From a virus, in IMG/VR virus record IMGVR_UViG_3300038441_000527, positions 1 to 40,472 of that record: a DNA stretch of 40,472 nt; one strand, given 5' to 3'. The notes beneath the pieces are model-generated. The model worked only from the letters and a program-made list of their open reading frames with translations. It searched no databases and was not told where the DNA came from. Both the position numbers and the translations under genes were made by a program. Positions 16,682 to 24,341 of this stretch are shown piece after piece (position 1 is the stretch's first letter; the number at the start of each line of letters is the position of its first letter).

Positions 16682-17867
16682 CTACCAATACATAACCCCG
16701 CTCGGCCTTGTGGTCCCTGATACCGCCACGCTTTTGGCTGATGTTGAAGCCGAATACAGGTTGGCCACGGGTGCGCCGGATCTGGTGACATCGCCGGAGA
16801 CGCCACAGGGTGCGCTGATTGCTGCTGAGGTTGAGAACCGCGACGCCATGGTGCGCAATAACGTGGACCTGGCCAATCAGATTAACCCAGACATCGCGGG
16901 CGGCATCTTCCTTGATGCGATATGGTCCCTGACCCGTGGTAAACGGCGTCCTGCCGTACGCTCGGTGATCACCGGGGTGGTGCTCGGGGGCCGCGCGTCA
17001 ACCATTATCCCCCAGTACTCGCTGGCCTCTGTTCAGGATACAGGCGCAACCTTCCGCACGAAAACCGCAGTCATTCTTGATGATGCGGGGCAAGCAACGG
17101 TTGACATGGAATCTGTCCTGTTTGGCCCCATCGCAGCCCCAGCCAACCAGCTTGTCAACTTGGCTACCAGCGTGCTTGGCTGGGAAACGGTGAACAACCC
17201 GACTGCCGCAGCTCTCGGGGCTGTAGAAGAGAGTGACGCAGCTGCCCGCAGGCGCCGACTGCAAACCCTAGCTCTGCAAAGCGTGGCCTTGATTGAAGCT
17301 ATCATTTCCTGGCTGAACGATATCGACAGCGTGCAGTCCGTGACCGTACGCGAGAACGTGACCAACGTAAGCACTGTGATTGATGGGGTTACGCTCAAGC
17401 CTCACAGCATTTACGTGTGTGTAAATGGTGGTACAGATTCCGAAGTCGCTGAAGTATTGTTGCGGGTGAAATCCCTGGGCTGTGGGTGGAATGGCGCTGA
17501 ATTGATTTCGGTGGTCGAGCCTTTCAGCGGCCAGAGCTACACCGTGCAGTTCGACCGAGCTGTAGAAGTACCGGTGTTCGCCAAGGTGACCGCGCGTTTC
17601 AATGGCTTGGATGGCCAAAGCATCATCCGTGACGCAATCATGCAGTACGCAAACGGTGAGCTTGAAGGTGACGCTGGCTTTGTAGTTGGCGGCTCTGTGT
17701 CGCCCTTTGAACTGTCAGGTGCAATAAATCAGGTTGAACCAAGAATATTCGTTACAAAGGTGGAATTATCGACAGATGGCATAAACTATGCAGCCATGGA
17801 CATTCCCATTAGCATTCAGCAGGTTGCCACGATTACAGAAGCCTCCATTACGGTTGTTCCAGCATGA
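16674..17867 (+). CDS. Baseplate J-like wedge protein
   Basis: 397 aa, starting eight bases inside the preceding gene. Hallmarks are the opening helix VPDTATLLADVEAEYR, then ETPQGALIAAEVENRDAM, NPDIAGGIFLDAIWSLTRGKRR, the anti-parallel PQYSLASVQDTGATFRTKT domain, RRLQTLALQSVALIEAIISWL, and the repeated wedge strands to the end. This is the gpJ/gp6 family, six copies of which carry the baseplate periphery. It is followed by the DUF2612 partner, as usual. Confidence 0.85.
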   Translation: MANYQYITPLGLVVPDTATLLADVEAEYRLATGAPDLVTSPETPQGALIAAEVENRDAMVRNNVDLANQINPDIAGGIFLDAIWSLTRGKRRPAVRSVITGVVLGGRASTIIPQYSLASVQDTGATFRTKTAVILDDAGQATVDMESVLFGPIAAPANQLVNLATSVLGWETVNNPTAAALGAVEESDAAARRRRLQTLALQSVALIEAIISWLNDIDSVQSVTVRENVTNVSTVIDGVTLKPHSIYVCVNGGTDSEVAEVLLRVKSLGCGWNGAELISVVEPFSGQSYTVQFDRAVEVPVFAKVTARFNGLDGQSIIRDAIMQYANGELEGDAGFVVGGSVSPFELSGAINQVEPRIFVTKVELSTDGINYAAMDIPISIQQVATITEASITVVPA

Positions 17868-18526
17868 GCACCATACAAGAATTTGACTTTAGTACCAACC
17901 TGCTAAAGGCTTTATTGTGGGAGCACAATAAAGCCGAAGTCCTTGAAAGCCTCATCAGACAAAAACAAACTTGGGTTGATACCAATCAGCGTGATTTCTG
18001 GTCTGCCTGGTTCCGCGATGTGTTCAACGTGGACACCGCCAATGACTTCGGTCTGTCCATTTGGGGTCGCATCCTTGGGGTTGCTCTATCGAGCACCATT
18101 GAATCTTCGCGTGATAAGGAGGCCTTCGGATTCGGGACGAACCACAAGAACTTCAACAACGGCAATTTCGCCCGAGGTCAAACGGGAGAACAGTCCCTTA
18201 CCACCGAACAGCGCCGCCTTGTAATCAAGCTGCGCTATTTTCAGTTGACAAGCCGTGGGGCCGTACCAGAAATCAACGAATTCCTCTACGCCCTCTTCGG
18301 TGATCAGGGTACGGTCTATGTCATAGACTCATTGGATATGACGTACGCAACATATTTTTTCAATTTTGAACCAGACAGCCAACTTCGATTCATCCTTGAA
18401 AAATTCGATTTATTGCCGCGTCCTGCGGGCGTAGGTGTGCGTTATATTGTGCAGGTCAAGCCATCGTTCGGCTTCGGAGTCGAGCACTTAAACTTTGAAA
18501 ACGGCAGCTTTGGGAGATTCCAATAA
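17864..18526 (+). CDS. DUF2612 baseplate / fibre-connector protein
   Basis: 220 aa; ATGA overlap with J. The order NLLKALLWEHNKAEVLESLI, then FWSAWFRDVFNVDTANDFGLSIWGRILGV, then FGFGTNHKNFNNGNFAR matches DUF2612, the protein that links the baseplate wedge to tail fibres (functional analogue of gpI). The N-F-N-N-G-N-F segment and the C-terminal repeat FGVEHLNFENGSFGRFQ look alike and may be paired docking strands. It stops directly before the fibre gene. Confidence 0.78.
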   Translation: MSTIQEFDFSTNLLKALLWEHNKAEVLESLIRQKQTWVDTNQRDFWSAWFRDVFNVDTANDFGLSIWGRILGVALSSTIESSRDKEAFGFGTNHKNFNNGNFARGQTGEQSLTTEQRRLVIKLRYFQLTSRGAVPEINEFLYALFGDQGTVYVIDSLDMTYATYFFNFEPDSQLRFILEKFDLLPRPAGVGVRYIVQVKPSFGFGVEHLNFENGSFGRFQ

Positions 18527-19486
18527 ATGGCCGGTAAAACATTCACTATCCCATTTGCCAGCGCAGGGGACCGCGCTGGTATTCCAGACGCCGTACAGCC
18601 TGATGGTAGCGTATCGTTCTCGGCTGGTTTCACGTTTGACTATGAGCGCCCAAACACTGACCCGTCTTATAAACCAGTGCCACGGGACCAAACAAACGAG
18701 TTCTATTATCTGGTAACCCAAGCCGTTGGTATCATCCAGAAGCAAGGGGCCGCAGACTGGGATGCCACTGCAACACCCTACGTGATCAATTCCCAAGTTC
18801 GCCACGTTGATAAGTTGTGGCGTTCCAACATCGCAAACAACAACGATGAGCCAGGGACGACAGGGGCTTGGGATGAAGACCGGACCAGTCAAGAACAAGG
18901 ATTGGCGGTGTTCAGCACAGCTGGCGTAAGCAACTGGACAGTACCTGACGAATTGAAGAGCGGTAGGCGTAAAGCAACCGTGACTGTTATAGGTGCGGGC
19001 GGTGGCGCATCGCGATTTAGCAATGGTGGTGGCGGTGGTGGAGGTGGAGGTATATCAAAAGCACTTGTAGACCTTACTGGGTTGAGTACCGTTACAGTAA
19101 CTGTTGGCGCAGCTGGTACCGGCAGAACTGGTAGCGCTGGCCCAGGCACTGCCGGAGGTGCATCCGGATTTGGTGGATTAGTTACAGCAACCGGTGGGTT
19201 GGGTGGCGATCAATGGAAAGGTGGCTCTGGCGGTGCGGGTGCTACGGCTGGCGGAGTCAATTCGTCTTTAGGTGGCGGGAGTAGTTGTGTTCGCCATGAC
19301 AACCCAGGATCGGTATCCAAATATGGCGGCGGTAATGGCGGCGGTCCTGGCGGCTCCGGCAGTGCGTCGGGGGATCTTGGCGCATCTGGTTCTTCTGCAA
19401 CCTTACCGGGTGGTGGTGGTGGGGCAGGTAATGAAAACGGAAATGGCGGTAACGGGGCAGCTGGTCAAGTAATCGTCGAATGGTGA
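18527..19486 (+). CDS. Tail fibre protein with glycine-rich tip
   Basis: 319 aa, ATG on the base after the previous stop codon. Residues 1-60 are an attachment domain (MAGKTFTIPFASAGDRAGIPD), 60-130 a carbohydrate-binding-like linker region (AADWDATATPYVINSQVRHVDKLWRSN, a pattern seen in chitin-binding modules). From about 150 the protein becomes Gly/Ser/Ala-rich with poly-Gly runs (nine consecutive Gly near 167). Such glycine-rich tips, packed as polyglycine helices, form the receptor-binding end of some phage adhesins. The nucleotide sequence is correspondingly GGT/GGC repetitive. Confidence 0.72.
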   Translation: MAGKTFTIPFASAGDRAGIPDAVQPDGSVSFSAGFTFDYERPNTDPSYKPVPRDQTNEFYYLVTQAVGIIQKQGAADWDATATPYVINSQVRHVDKLWRSNIANNNDEPGTTGAWDEDRTSQEQGLAVFSTAGVSNWTVPDELKSGRRKATVTVIGAGGGASRFSNGGGGGGGGGISKALVDLTGLSTVTVTVGAAGTGRTGSAGPGTAGGASGFGGLVTATGGLGGDQWKGGSGGAGATAGGVNSSLGGGSSCVRHDNPGSVSKYGGGNGGGPGGSGSASGDLGASGSSATLPGGGGGAGNENGNGGNGAAGQVIVEW

Positions 19487-19494
19487 TACACTTT

Positions 19495-19510
19495 CTCCCG
19501 TCCTGGGGAG
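19495..19510 (+). promoter_or_regulatory. Hairpin over the holin ribosome site
   Basis: CTCCC at 19495-19499 can pair with GGGAG at 19506-19510 around a six-base loop. The right arm is part of GGGGAGG, the ribosome site of the first holin-like gene at 19519. Closing the hairpin would hide that site, so holin output could be held low. The stem is only five pairs, so the effect is uncertain. Confidence 0.4.
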
Positions 19511-19518
19511 GAACGTGA

Positions 19519-19905
19519 ATGCTTAACGACTGCACAAAAAGCCTACCGTGGCTAATTTGCATGATTCTGGTGAACATGCACCCATGGGCAGCAATCGGAG
19601 CTTCGTTCGGTTGCTGCTTTTTTCTTACAAGACCGCCAAAAGAAACACCTTGGTTTGATGTTGCTTTACTATGCGCATTCAGCTGGGGGCTTGGGTATGG
19701 GTCCGGGGTTTTCTTCTATGGCGATGGGCCACCATATAGCCCTGAAGCAATGGTTGTGGCATCTTTGGTATCAGCCTTCGCGGCTGTAATCGCTGCAAGT
19801 GTTTGGTACATGGTAGAAAATCGCGGCGATTTACCTGCCTGGGCTGGCAACCTTCTGGACCGACTGCCAACACTTCGAAACCGAGGCAACGGGAATGGGG
19901 ATTGA
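19519..19905 (+). CDS. Putative holin, three membrane segments
   Basis: 128 aa with a strong GGGGAGG ribosome site. Hydrophobic segments lie at about 8-36 (WLICMILVNMHPWAAIGASFGCCFFL), 45-66 (FDVALLCAFSWGLGYGSGVFF) and 76-95 (AMVVASLVSAFAAVIAASVWYM), followed by a polar Arg/Asn tail. Size, topology and position at the head of the lysis genes fit a holin, which opens the inner membrane and sets lysis time. Family identity is not certain. Confidence 0.62.
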   Translation: MLNDCTKSLPWLICMILVNMHPWAAIGASFGCCFFLTRPPKETPWFDVALLCAFSWGLGYGSGVFFYGDGPPYSPEAMVVASLVSAFAAVIAASVWYMVENRGDLPAWAGNLLDRLPTLRNRGNGNGD

Positions 19906-20206
19906 AACCATGCTACTGAGCATTCGAGTTGCCGCGTGCGCGGTGATCTTCATCATGCTGGCCACGTATCGACCGCGTGACGCTCGGTGGAAATTGGGGA
20001 TTTCAACACTCGCAGCCTGTCTGGCTGGCGCCAGCTTGGCAAGCATCATGGCAAGCTTGATGTTCTGGCGCGAAGAGCTGAACGCCTGGTATCTACCCTG
20101 GCTCACAGCCCTATCGCTGCTGGTGGCAGTTCGCGTCATCCGTGCGCGTGGTAACATGGCGGTCGTCATCAACCTAAAGAGACGCCACGCACATGACTCC
20201 CATTGA
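19895..20206 (+). CDS. Second holin-like membrane protein (3-TM, Phage_holin_3_7-like)
   Basis: 103 aa from ATG 19895, which has GAGG eight bases upstream; ATG 19910 is also possible. Three hydrophobic segments: about 6-24, 35-56 and 67-82. The pattern (short N-terminal TM, RPRDARWKLG loop, LAACLAGASLASIMASL helix) resembles small three-TM holins of PF05449 type. It overlaps the first holin by 11 bases and the endolysin by 14. One of the pair may be an antiholin; sequence alone does not say which. Confidence 0.6.
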   Translation: MGIETMLLSIRVAACAVIFIMLATYRPRDARWKLGISTLAACLAGASLASIMASLMFWREELNAWYLPWLTALSLLVAVRVIRARGNMAVVINLKRRHAHDSH

Positions 20207-20708
20207 AGCGTTGAAGGCCGCTTTTGCCCTTCTCCCCCGCCATATGTCACCAAGCCCAGAGCAACCTGGGCGCGTCGTCGTTCCGCTGCTGGCCATGCAG
20301 CACCAAGAAGCCCCAAACCTTGAGCAGAAACAAGTCGGTGGCCCAGCCGTGGGTATCTGGCAGTTCGAAAAGGGTGGCGGCATCAAAGGTGTGCTCAACC
20401 ATTCCACAACCCGGCAAGCGTGCCGCGACCTGTGCGAAGCATTGGGCGTTGAATCAACCGTTGACGCGGTATACGTCGCCTTGCAAACCAAGAACGATAC
20501 CCTCGACGCAGGGTTCGCAAGGCTGTTGATGTGGACCGATCCAGAGCGCTTACCGGCCTTGGGTGAGGTTGAGGCCACATGGAAGCTATATTTGCGCGTG
20601 TGGCGCCCTGGCGCCTGGTGGAACGGCAGCCCTGAGCAGCGCCAGAAGCTGCGGCAGAAGTTCGCCGTCAACTACGCCAAAGCCCTGGAAGACATGCGGC
20701 AATGGTAG
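20193..20708 (+). CDS. Endolysin, lysozyme-like
   Basis: 171 aa, no signal peptide or transmembrane segment, so release depends on a holin. The core is MQHQEAPNLEQKQVGGPAVG followed by IWQFEKGGGIKGVLNH, a signature of a phage muramidase/transglycosylase-like group; E39 in the QHQEA segment is the likely catalytic acid and the GPAVGIWQFE loop lines the cleft. The C-terminal part has DAGFARLLMWTDPERLPALG and YLRVWRPGAWW, both characteristic of the same group. It would cut peptidoglycan after holin triggering. Confidence 0.75.
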   Translation: MTPIEALKAAFALLPRHMSPSPEQPGRVVVPLLAMQHQEAPNLEQKQVGGPAVGIWQFEKGGGIKGVLNHSTTRQACRDLCEALGVESTVDAVYVALQTKNDTLDAGFARLLMWTDPERLPALGEVEATWKLYLRVWRPGAWWNGSPEQRQKLRQKFAVNYAKALEDMRQW

Positions 20709-21193
20709 GGCTTCCGAGCTGGGTCGCTTACGCGGCCCTTTTTGTTGCCGGGGTGCTCTGCGGCGCCTATCCTACCCACCTATACTATCAGCGCGATATT
20801 GCCGAAACTGTGGCCAACACTGCGCAGGGTTTACAAGCTGCGGAATCGGCCTATCGCGCCGAAGAACAACGCCGCGCCCAGGCGCTGGAGACTGTCAAAG
20901 ATGTGCATGAGCGAGAGCTTAAACAAATCCGCGAGGATTCCTTTGCTTCTGGTGCTGCTTCTGTCGGGCTGCAAAACGACTTCAAGTCTGCCGCCGTCAC
21001 CGCCTGCAATCCCGGCACTACCAAGGGAAGCGATCCAACCGAACCCACCGCCTATTTGCTTGCCGACGTGCTTGCAAGGCTTGACGACGCTACGGAACAA
21101 ATTGCGCGAGCAGCTGACGAAAGGGCAGCCGCGTTGAAAACCTGCAACGCGTCCTATGAGGCGATCCGAAATGGTAATAAGCAAAGTCCTTGA
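20702..21193 (+). CDS. i-spanin (Rz-like)
   Basis: 163 aa, starting seven bases inside the endolysin gene. One N-terminal membrane anchor (about 5-24, WVAYAALFVAGVLCGAYPTH), then a long periplasmic coiled coil (about 35-80, AQGLQAAESAYRAEEQRRAQ...) and a C-terminal helix with a Cys near the end. This is the i-spanin plan: inner-membrane anchored, binding an outer-membrane lipoprotein to fuse the membranes in the last step of lysis. A nested lipoprotein gene in another frame confirms it. Confidence 0.78.
   Translation: MVGLPSWVAYAALFVAGVLCGAYPTHLYYQRDIAETVANTAQGLQAAESAYRAEEQRRAQALETVKDVHERELKQIREDSFASGAASVGLQNDFKSAAVTACNPGTTKGSDPTEPTAYLLADVLARLDDATEQIARAADERAAALKTCNASYEAIRNGNKQSP
20901..21137 (+). 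CDS. o-spanin (Rz1-like) lipoprotein nested in Rz
   Basis: 78 aa from ATG 20901 (GGAG ten bases upstream; ATG 20907 is also possible), read in a different frame entirely inside the Rz gene. It has a signal peptide ending in a lipobox, IPLLLVLLLSGC, then a short Pro-rich mature part (SSLPPSPPAIPALP, NPPPICLPT). A Pro-rich outer-membrane lipoprotein nested in Rz is the classic Rz1 arrangement. The mature protein is about 50 residues. Confidence 0.8.
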   Translation: MCMSESLNKSARIPLLLVLLLSGCKTTSSLPPSPPAIPALPREAIQPNPPPICLPTCLQGLTTLRNKLREQLTKGQPR

Positions 21194-22046
21194 TCTGGTA
21201 GCCACGCCGCAGGAATTCCCAATCCCTGGTGGTGCTGACGGTAGCGCGCAACTGACCATCGCATTCACAAGCCTGCCATCTGCCGGCACTGTCAGCGTGC
21301 AGTACCGGCGCCCAGGCACAACCGCTTGGCTGAGCCTATCGAAGTTCACTTCCCTGTCGCTCACTGCCGGCCCGGTAAGCGGGCGCGTCGATGGGCCCGT
21401 ATCAGCCGTGCGCATCACTTTCACGGGGCTTGTTGGCGGTGCGGCACCTATCGCTTGGATGGACACTGATTCGACGCCCAGCGGCTTGTACAGCGGCCTG
21501 GCAGCCATGACTACCCAAGGGTACGCTGAGGCGAACGTAAAGAACGGTGTTCAATTCGATATGCGCGCCAGCTGGGGCCTGTTCAACGTATCACCTGGGA
21601 CTGGCGGTGTTATCCCAGCAGGCGCGGTGCGTAAAATCCTGTTCCAGACTGGCGCCAAGACGGTGTTGATCAAGCTACGGGAATTGCAATACATCGCAGA
21701 AGAGGTGGTGTTACGGCTGTTCAGGGCACCAACCGGGGTCACTGGTGGCACACCCCTCAGCATCAACAACTACAACGCCCGCAACCCCGTGGCGTCCACC
21801 GTTTCGGCAACCAAGAACGTCACCACGACAACGGATGGGACCGAGTTCAATGGAACTGACCCGGAAGTTTTCTTTGGCTCAACCAACAACCCGCAGCGCA
21901 ACCAAGCAACTGCCCTACAAGGCCGTGAACGGTTGCTGCTGCCGAACACGACCTACTTGGTGACCATTGCCAATACGGGCAGCGGCGACGCACGGGTTGA
22001 GTACCATTTGGATTGGTACGAAGGAGACACAGATTTACCATTGTAG
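21171..22046 (+). CDS. Hypothetical beta-rich virion protein
   Basis: 291 aa from ATG 21171, with GAGG ten bases upstream; ATG 21156 is less well placed. Not recognised. The protein looks all-beta: short strands rich in Thr, Val and Gly such as AQLTIAFTSLPSAGTVSVQY and VSGRVDGPVSAVRITFTG, then NTTYLVTIANTGSGDARVEYHLDWYEG at the end. No catalytic motif or membrane segment. It is the last plus-strand gene before the replication block and ends at a hairpin. A virion surface or fibre-associated role is likely from composition; nothing more can be said. Confidence 0.6.
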   Translation: MVISKVLDLVATPQEFPIPGGADGSAQLTIAFTSLPSAGTVSVQYRRPGTTAWLSLSKFTSLSLTAGPVSGRVDGPVSAVRITFTGLVGGAAPIAWMDTDSTPSGLYSGLAAMTTQGYAEANVKNGVQFDMRASWGLFNVSPGTGGVIPAGAVRKILFQTGAKTVLIKLRELQYIAEEVVLRLFRAPTGVTGGTPLSINNYNARNPVASTVSATKNVTTTTDGTEFNGTDPEVFFGSTNNPQRNQATALQGRERLLLPNTTYLVTIANTGSGDARVEYHLDWYEGDTDLPL

Positions 22047-22050
22047 GGAG

Positions 22051-22085
22051 GTTGCCCGCAGTGCGTTAGGCTGCGGGCATGCAAC
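22051..22085. terminator. Hairpin between convergent genes
   Basis: GCCCGCAG (22054-22061) pairs with CTGCGGGC (22071-22078), extended outward by GTTGC/GCAAC with a small bulge. It fills the 39-base gap between two converging genes. There is no clear T run, so it may be a weak or Rho-assisted terminator for one or both strands. Confidence 0.55.
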
Positions 22086-22328
22086 TCATCTGATTTTGGC
22101 TTGAAGCGCCATGTCACGCGCAATTTTTGCTTCCATCAGTTCGCTCCAAGATTCTGCAGGCTGGCGTAGAATCTGGTAAATCCCGCCACCTTCGCATGCA
22201 GCTTCGGAACCATCTTCGTTTACCGATTCTACAGCGCCGGTCTGGAGGAACGAAACATCATCCTCCAAGAAACCGAATAGCGGAACACCCAGCTTAATTT
22301 GAATATCTTCGAAAATTTTGATTTTCAT
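22086..22328 (-). CDS. Small hypothetical protein after the polymerase
   Basis: 80 aa, last gene of the minus-strand block; its ATG lies three bases after the polymerase stop, with AAAGG about 11 bases upstream inside the polymerase end. Not recognised. The N-terminus MKIKIFEDIQIKLGVPLFGF and a central acidic segment are followed by a helix SWSELMEAKIARDMALQ. Coupled with the polymerase, it may be a polymerase accessory factor, but that is only context. Confidence 0.55.
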   Translation of the reverse strand: MKIKIFEDIQIKLGVPLFGFLEDDVSFLQTGAVESVNEDGSEAACEGGGIYQILRQPAESWSELMEAKIARDMALQAKIR

Positions 22329-22331
22329 TAT

Positions 22332-24287
22332 TCATGCAACCTTTGTGAGAACACCAAGAGTGCCAAGCATTTTGTATGCTTCGCGTTCGTAGAACCCATA
22401 GTCTATATCATCCGGCAGCTTATCCGGCAGACGCATGCACGGCACGCTCCCCATGCTGCCGCCAACCAAGTTCCCCTGCGTCTGACCGTTCCGCAGCTTG
22501 GTGGAGCGTATCCCATAGGTGCTGTTGCGCCCGTAGTACCACCTGACCGTCTTGCCTAGGATCTCGCCTGATCCTTCCCAGTACCCGCCGCCCGAGCACG
22601 TGGCCACGGTAAGGAACTTCCTGATGTCCTGGCATTGCCTTATGGTCGTGAACAGGGGCGTCCCCCGCGCCAGGTACTCAATGACGGCATCCGAGCAGAT
22701 ATCAATGTCCGGGTTTTTACCAGTCGGGCTGGCTTCGGGCGATACCCCGGACTCACCGAAGCAGCCCTTGGCCTTGTGCGAGCCATCGGGCTTGAAGGCA
22801 ATGTAGTTGTTCACGTCTCGACTGAACACGGCGCTGTATTTGGTTTCCTCTGTTTCCAGGCCGGTGCGTTGCTCCCAGTCCTTGATGATGCTGTCGCGCA
22901 GGGCCTCATAGCCGGCTGGTGTTTTGAGAATGATACCGTCAGTGTTTGCCGATATGACTGGGATACCGTTCAGCTCAAGGTTTTCAATCAGCATGAGCAG
23001 CGCAAGCTGCCCGGTGATCGTTGTGCGGATGAGCAGTTCAGGCGCAAACAGGATGGAGTATTTAGAACCGAGCTTGCCGAATGCACCGTTTAGTACAATC
23101 TTCAAGCTGTCAGCTATGGTTTTCCATTTCTTCGCACCGTCCTTGTCGCCGGCTTTCTTGCAGCTGCTGGCCATGTTTTTGGCGTGCAGGCGCTCGGTAT
23201 AGACAGAACGGTAGATGTCGATGAATGCCGCACCAACAGCGCTCGGGTACATCCCCATCAACAGGATAAGCGAAGGGTAGTAACTGGCCACGTCGTGGTC
23301 GGATAAGGACCACTTCCCCGGTTCACTCAGGTGATAGCAGGATTTCTCTTGGCTGTGCAAACCGCCAATGCCGAACTTGTAGACACTGGTGCCCATGGTA
23401 GGGCGTAAGGCTGCTACAGCCTGAGGGATGATGATGCCCGTTTTGATCTTCTTGCCGTCGGCGTCCAAGACTTCATCGTCTGTGCCTGGCATGCGGATCT
23501 GATCAACGTCATTCACGGTGAACACGCTGTTCAGCACCGTGACCAACACCTGCTGCATCTGCGGTGTCTGGAAGCGGATGAAGTCCGGGGCCTGGTACTG
23601 GAACTGGTAGCCGTGAGGATACGTTACCTTGTCGGGTCGGTAGCCGAGTTTGGCAATAATCGTCGCCTCACTGATTTGCGCGTCTGATTTGCTCATCACG
23701 TCCACGCCAAGCTCTTGGCTGATGGAGCGCCGCAGGTCGAGACGACCCTTGATCAACTCCTTGAGCAGCTTGGTTCCCGCCAAGTCGTTGCCGCAGTAGA
23801 GGTTGATGCCATCCATTTGGGCGATGGTTAGGTCAGCTGATGGGTCAACTGGCAAGTCTTGCAGCGTCGGCGCGTGTGCTCGACCCATGTACATCTTGAG
23901 GCCGATGCCCACGCCTGGGGCGACTTCAAACAGGTCGATGTGTTTGAGCCACGAAAGCTCTTGAATGTTGTTCTGCCGGTAGAACTGCCAGCTACGCACG
24001 CGCCCAACAATGATGCTGTCACTGTAGGCTTTCATGGTCGAGCAGAGTTGCGCGGGATGGATGTTTGGTTGAGTGCTTATCGTGTGTAGGCACGCTGCAA
24101 TCATCGGCTCGTCGTAGTTCTTACCGTTGAACGTGACCAGCTCATGCGAGGCAAGGAACATGCGCAGCGGCATCATTGACGGTAACGGCCAGTGCGGGCG
24201 CACCTCAAACTGGTAGTTCCAAGACTTGATAAGAAAGTAATTTCGGTAGCATTCAACGTCGGTTTCTGCCTGGGGATAGAAGCCCAT
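22332..24287 (-). CDS. Family B DNA polymerase with 3'-5' exonuclease
   Basis: 651 aa; GAGG nine bases before ATG 24287. Exonuclease motifs: Exo I TDVECY (D10, E12), Exo II FNGKNYD (N54, D59), Exo III LYCGND (Y164, D168). Polymerase motifs: A DVASYYPS (332-339), B KIVLNGAFGK (396-405), C SANTDG (447-451). The first acidic residue of the usual DTD in motif C is Asn (N448); D450, the metal-binding one, is kept. Length is short for family B, lacking long N-terminal or TPR1/TPR2 inserts. It replicates phage DNA with the helicases and ssDNA-binding protein nearby. An intrinsic hairpin precedes the gene. Confidence 0.85.
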   Translation of the reverse strand: MGFYPQAETDVECYRNYFLIKSWNYQFEVRPHWPLPSMMPLRMFLASHELVTFNGKNYDEPMIAACLHTISTQPNIHPAQLCSTMKAYSDSIIVGRVRSWQFYRQNNIQELSWLKHIDLFEVAPGVGIGLKMYMGRAHAPTLQDLPVDPSADLTIAQMDGINLYCGNDLAGTKLLKELIKGRLDLRRSISQELGVDVMSKSDAQISEATIIAKLGYRPDKVTYPHGYQFQYQAPDFIRFQTPQMQQVLVTVLNSVFTVNDVDQIRMPGTDDEVLDADGKKIKTGIIIPQAVAALRPTMGTSVYKFGIGGLHSQEKSCYHLSEPGKWSLSDHDVASYYPSLILLMGMYPSAVGAAFIDIYRSVYTERLHAKNMASSCKKAGDKDGAKKWKTIADSLKIVLNGAFGKLGSKYSILFAPELLIRTTITGQLALLMLIENLELNGIPVISANTDGIILKTPAGYEALRDSIIKDWEQRTGLETEETKYSAVFSRDVNNYIAFKPDGSHKAKGCFGESGVSPEASPTGKNPDIDICSDAVIEYLARGTPLFTTIRQCQDIRKFLTVATCSGGGYWEGSGEILGKTVRWYYGRNSTYGIRSTKLRNGQTQGNLVGGSMGSVPCMRLPDKLPDDIDYGFYEREAYKMLGTLGVLTKVA

Positions 24288-24300
24288 TTTGGCAACCTCA

Positions 24301-24325
24301 TAAAAGCCCCGGGCTTGCCGGGGCT
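24301..24325 (-). terminator. Attenuator-like terminator upstream of the polymerase
   Basis: On the minus strand AGCCCCGG is followed by a five-base loop, CCGGGGCT and TTTA. It lies 17 bases after the stop of the ssDNA-binding protein gene and 14 bases before the polymerase start. It probably cuts down read-through so that polymerase is made at lower level than the binding protein. Confidence 0.7.
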
Positions 24326-24341
24326 GGTGGGTGGGAGTTGA

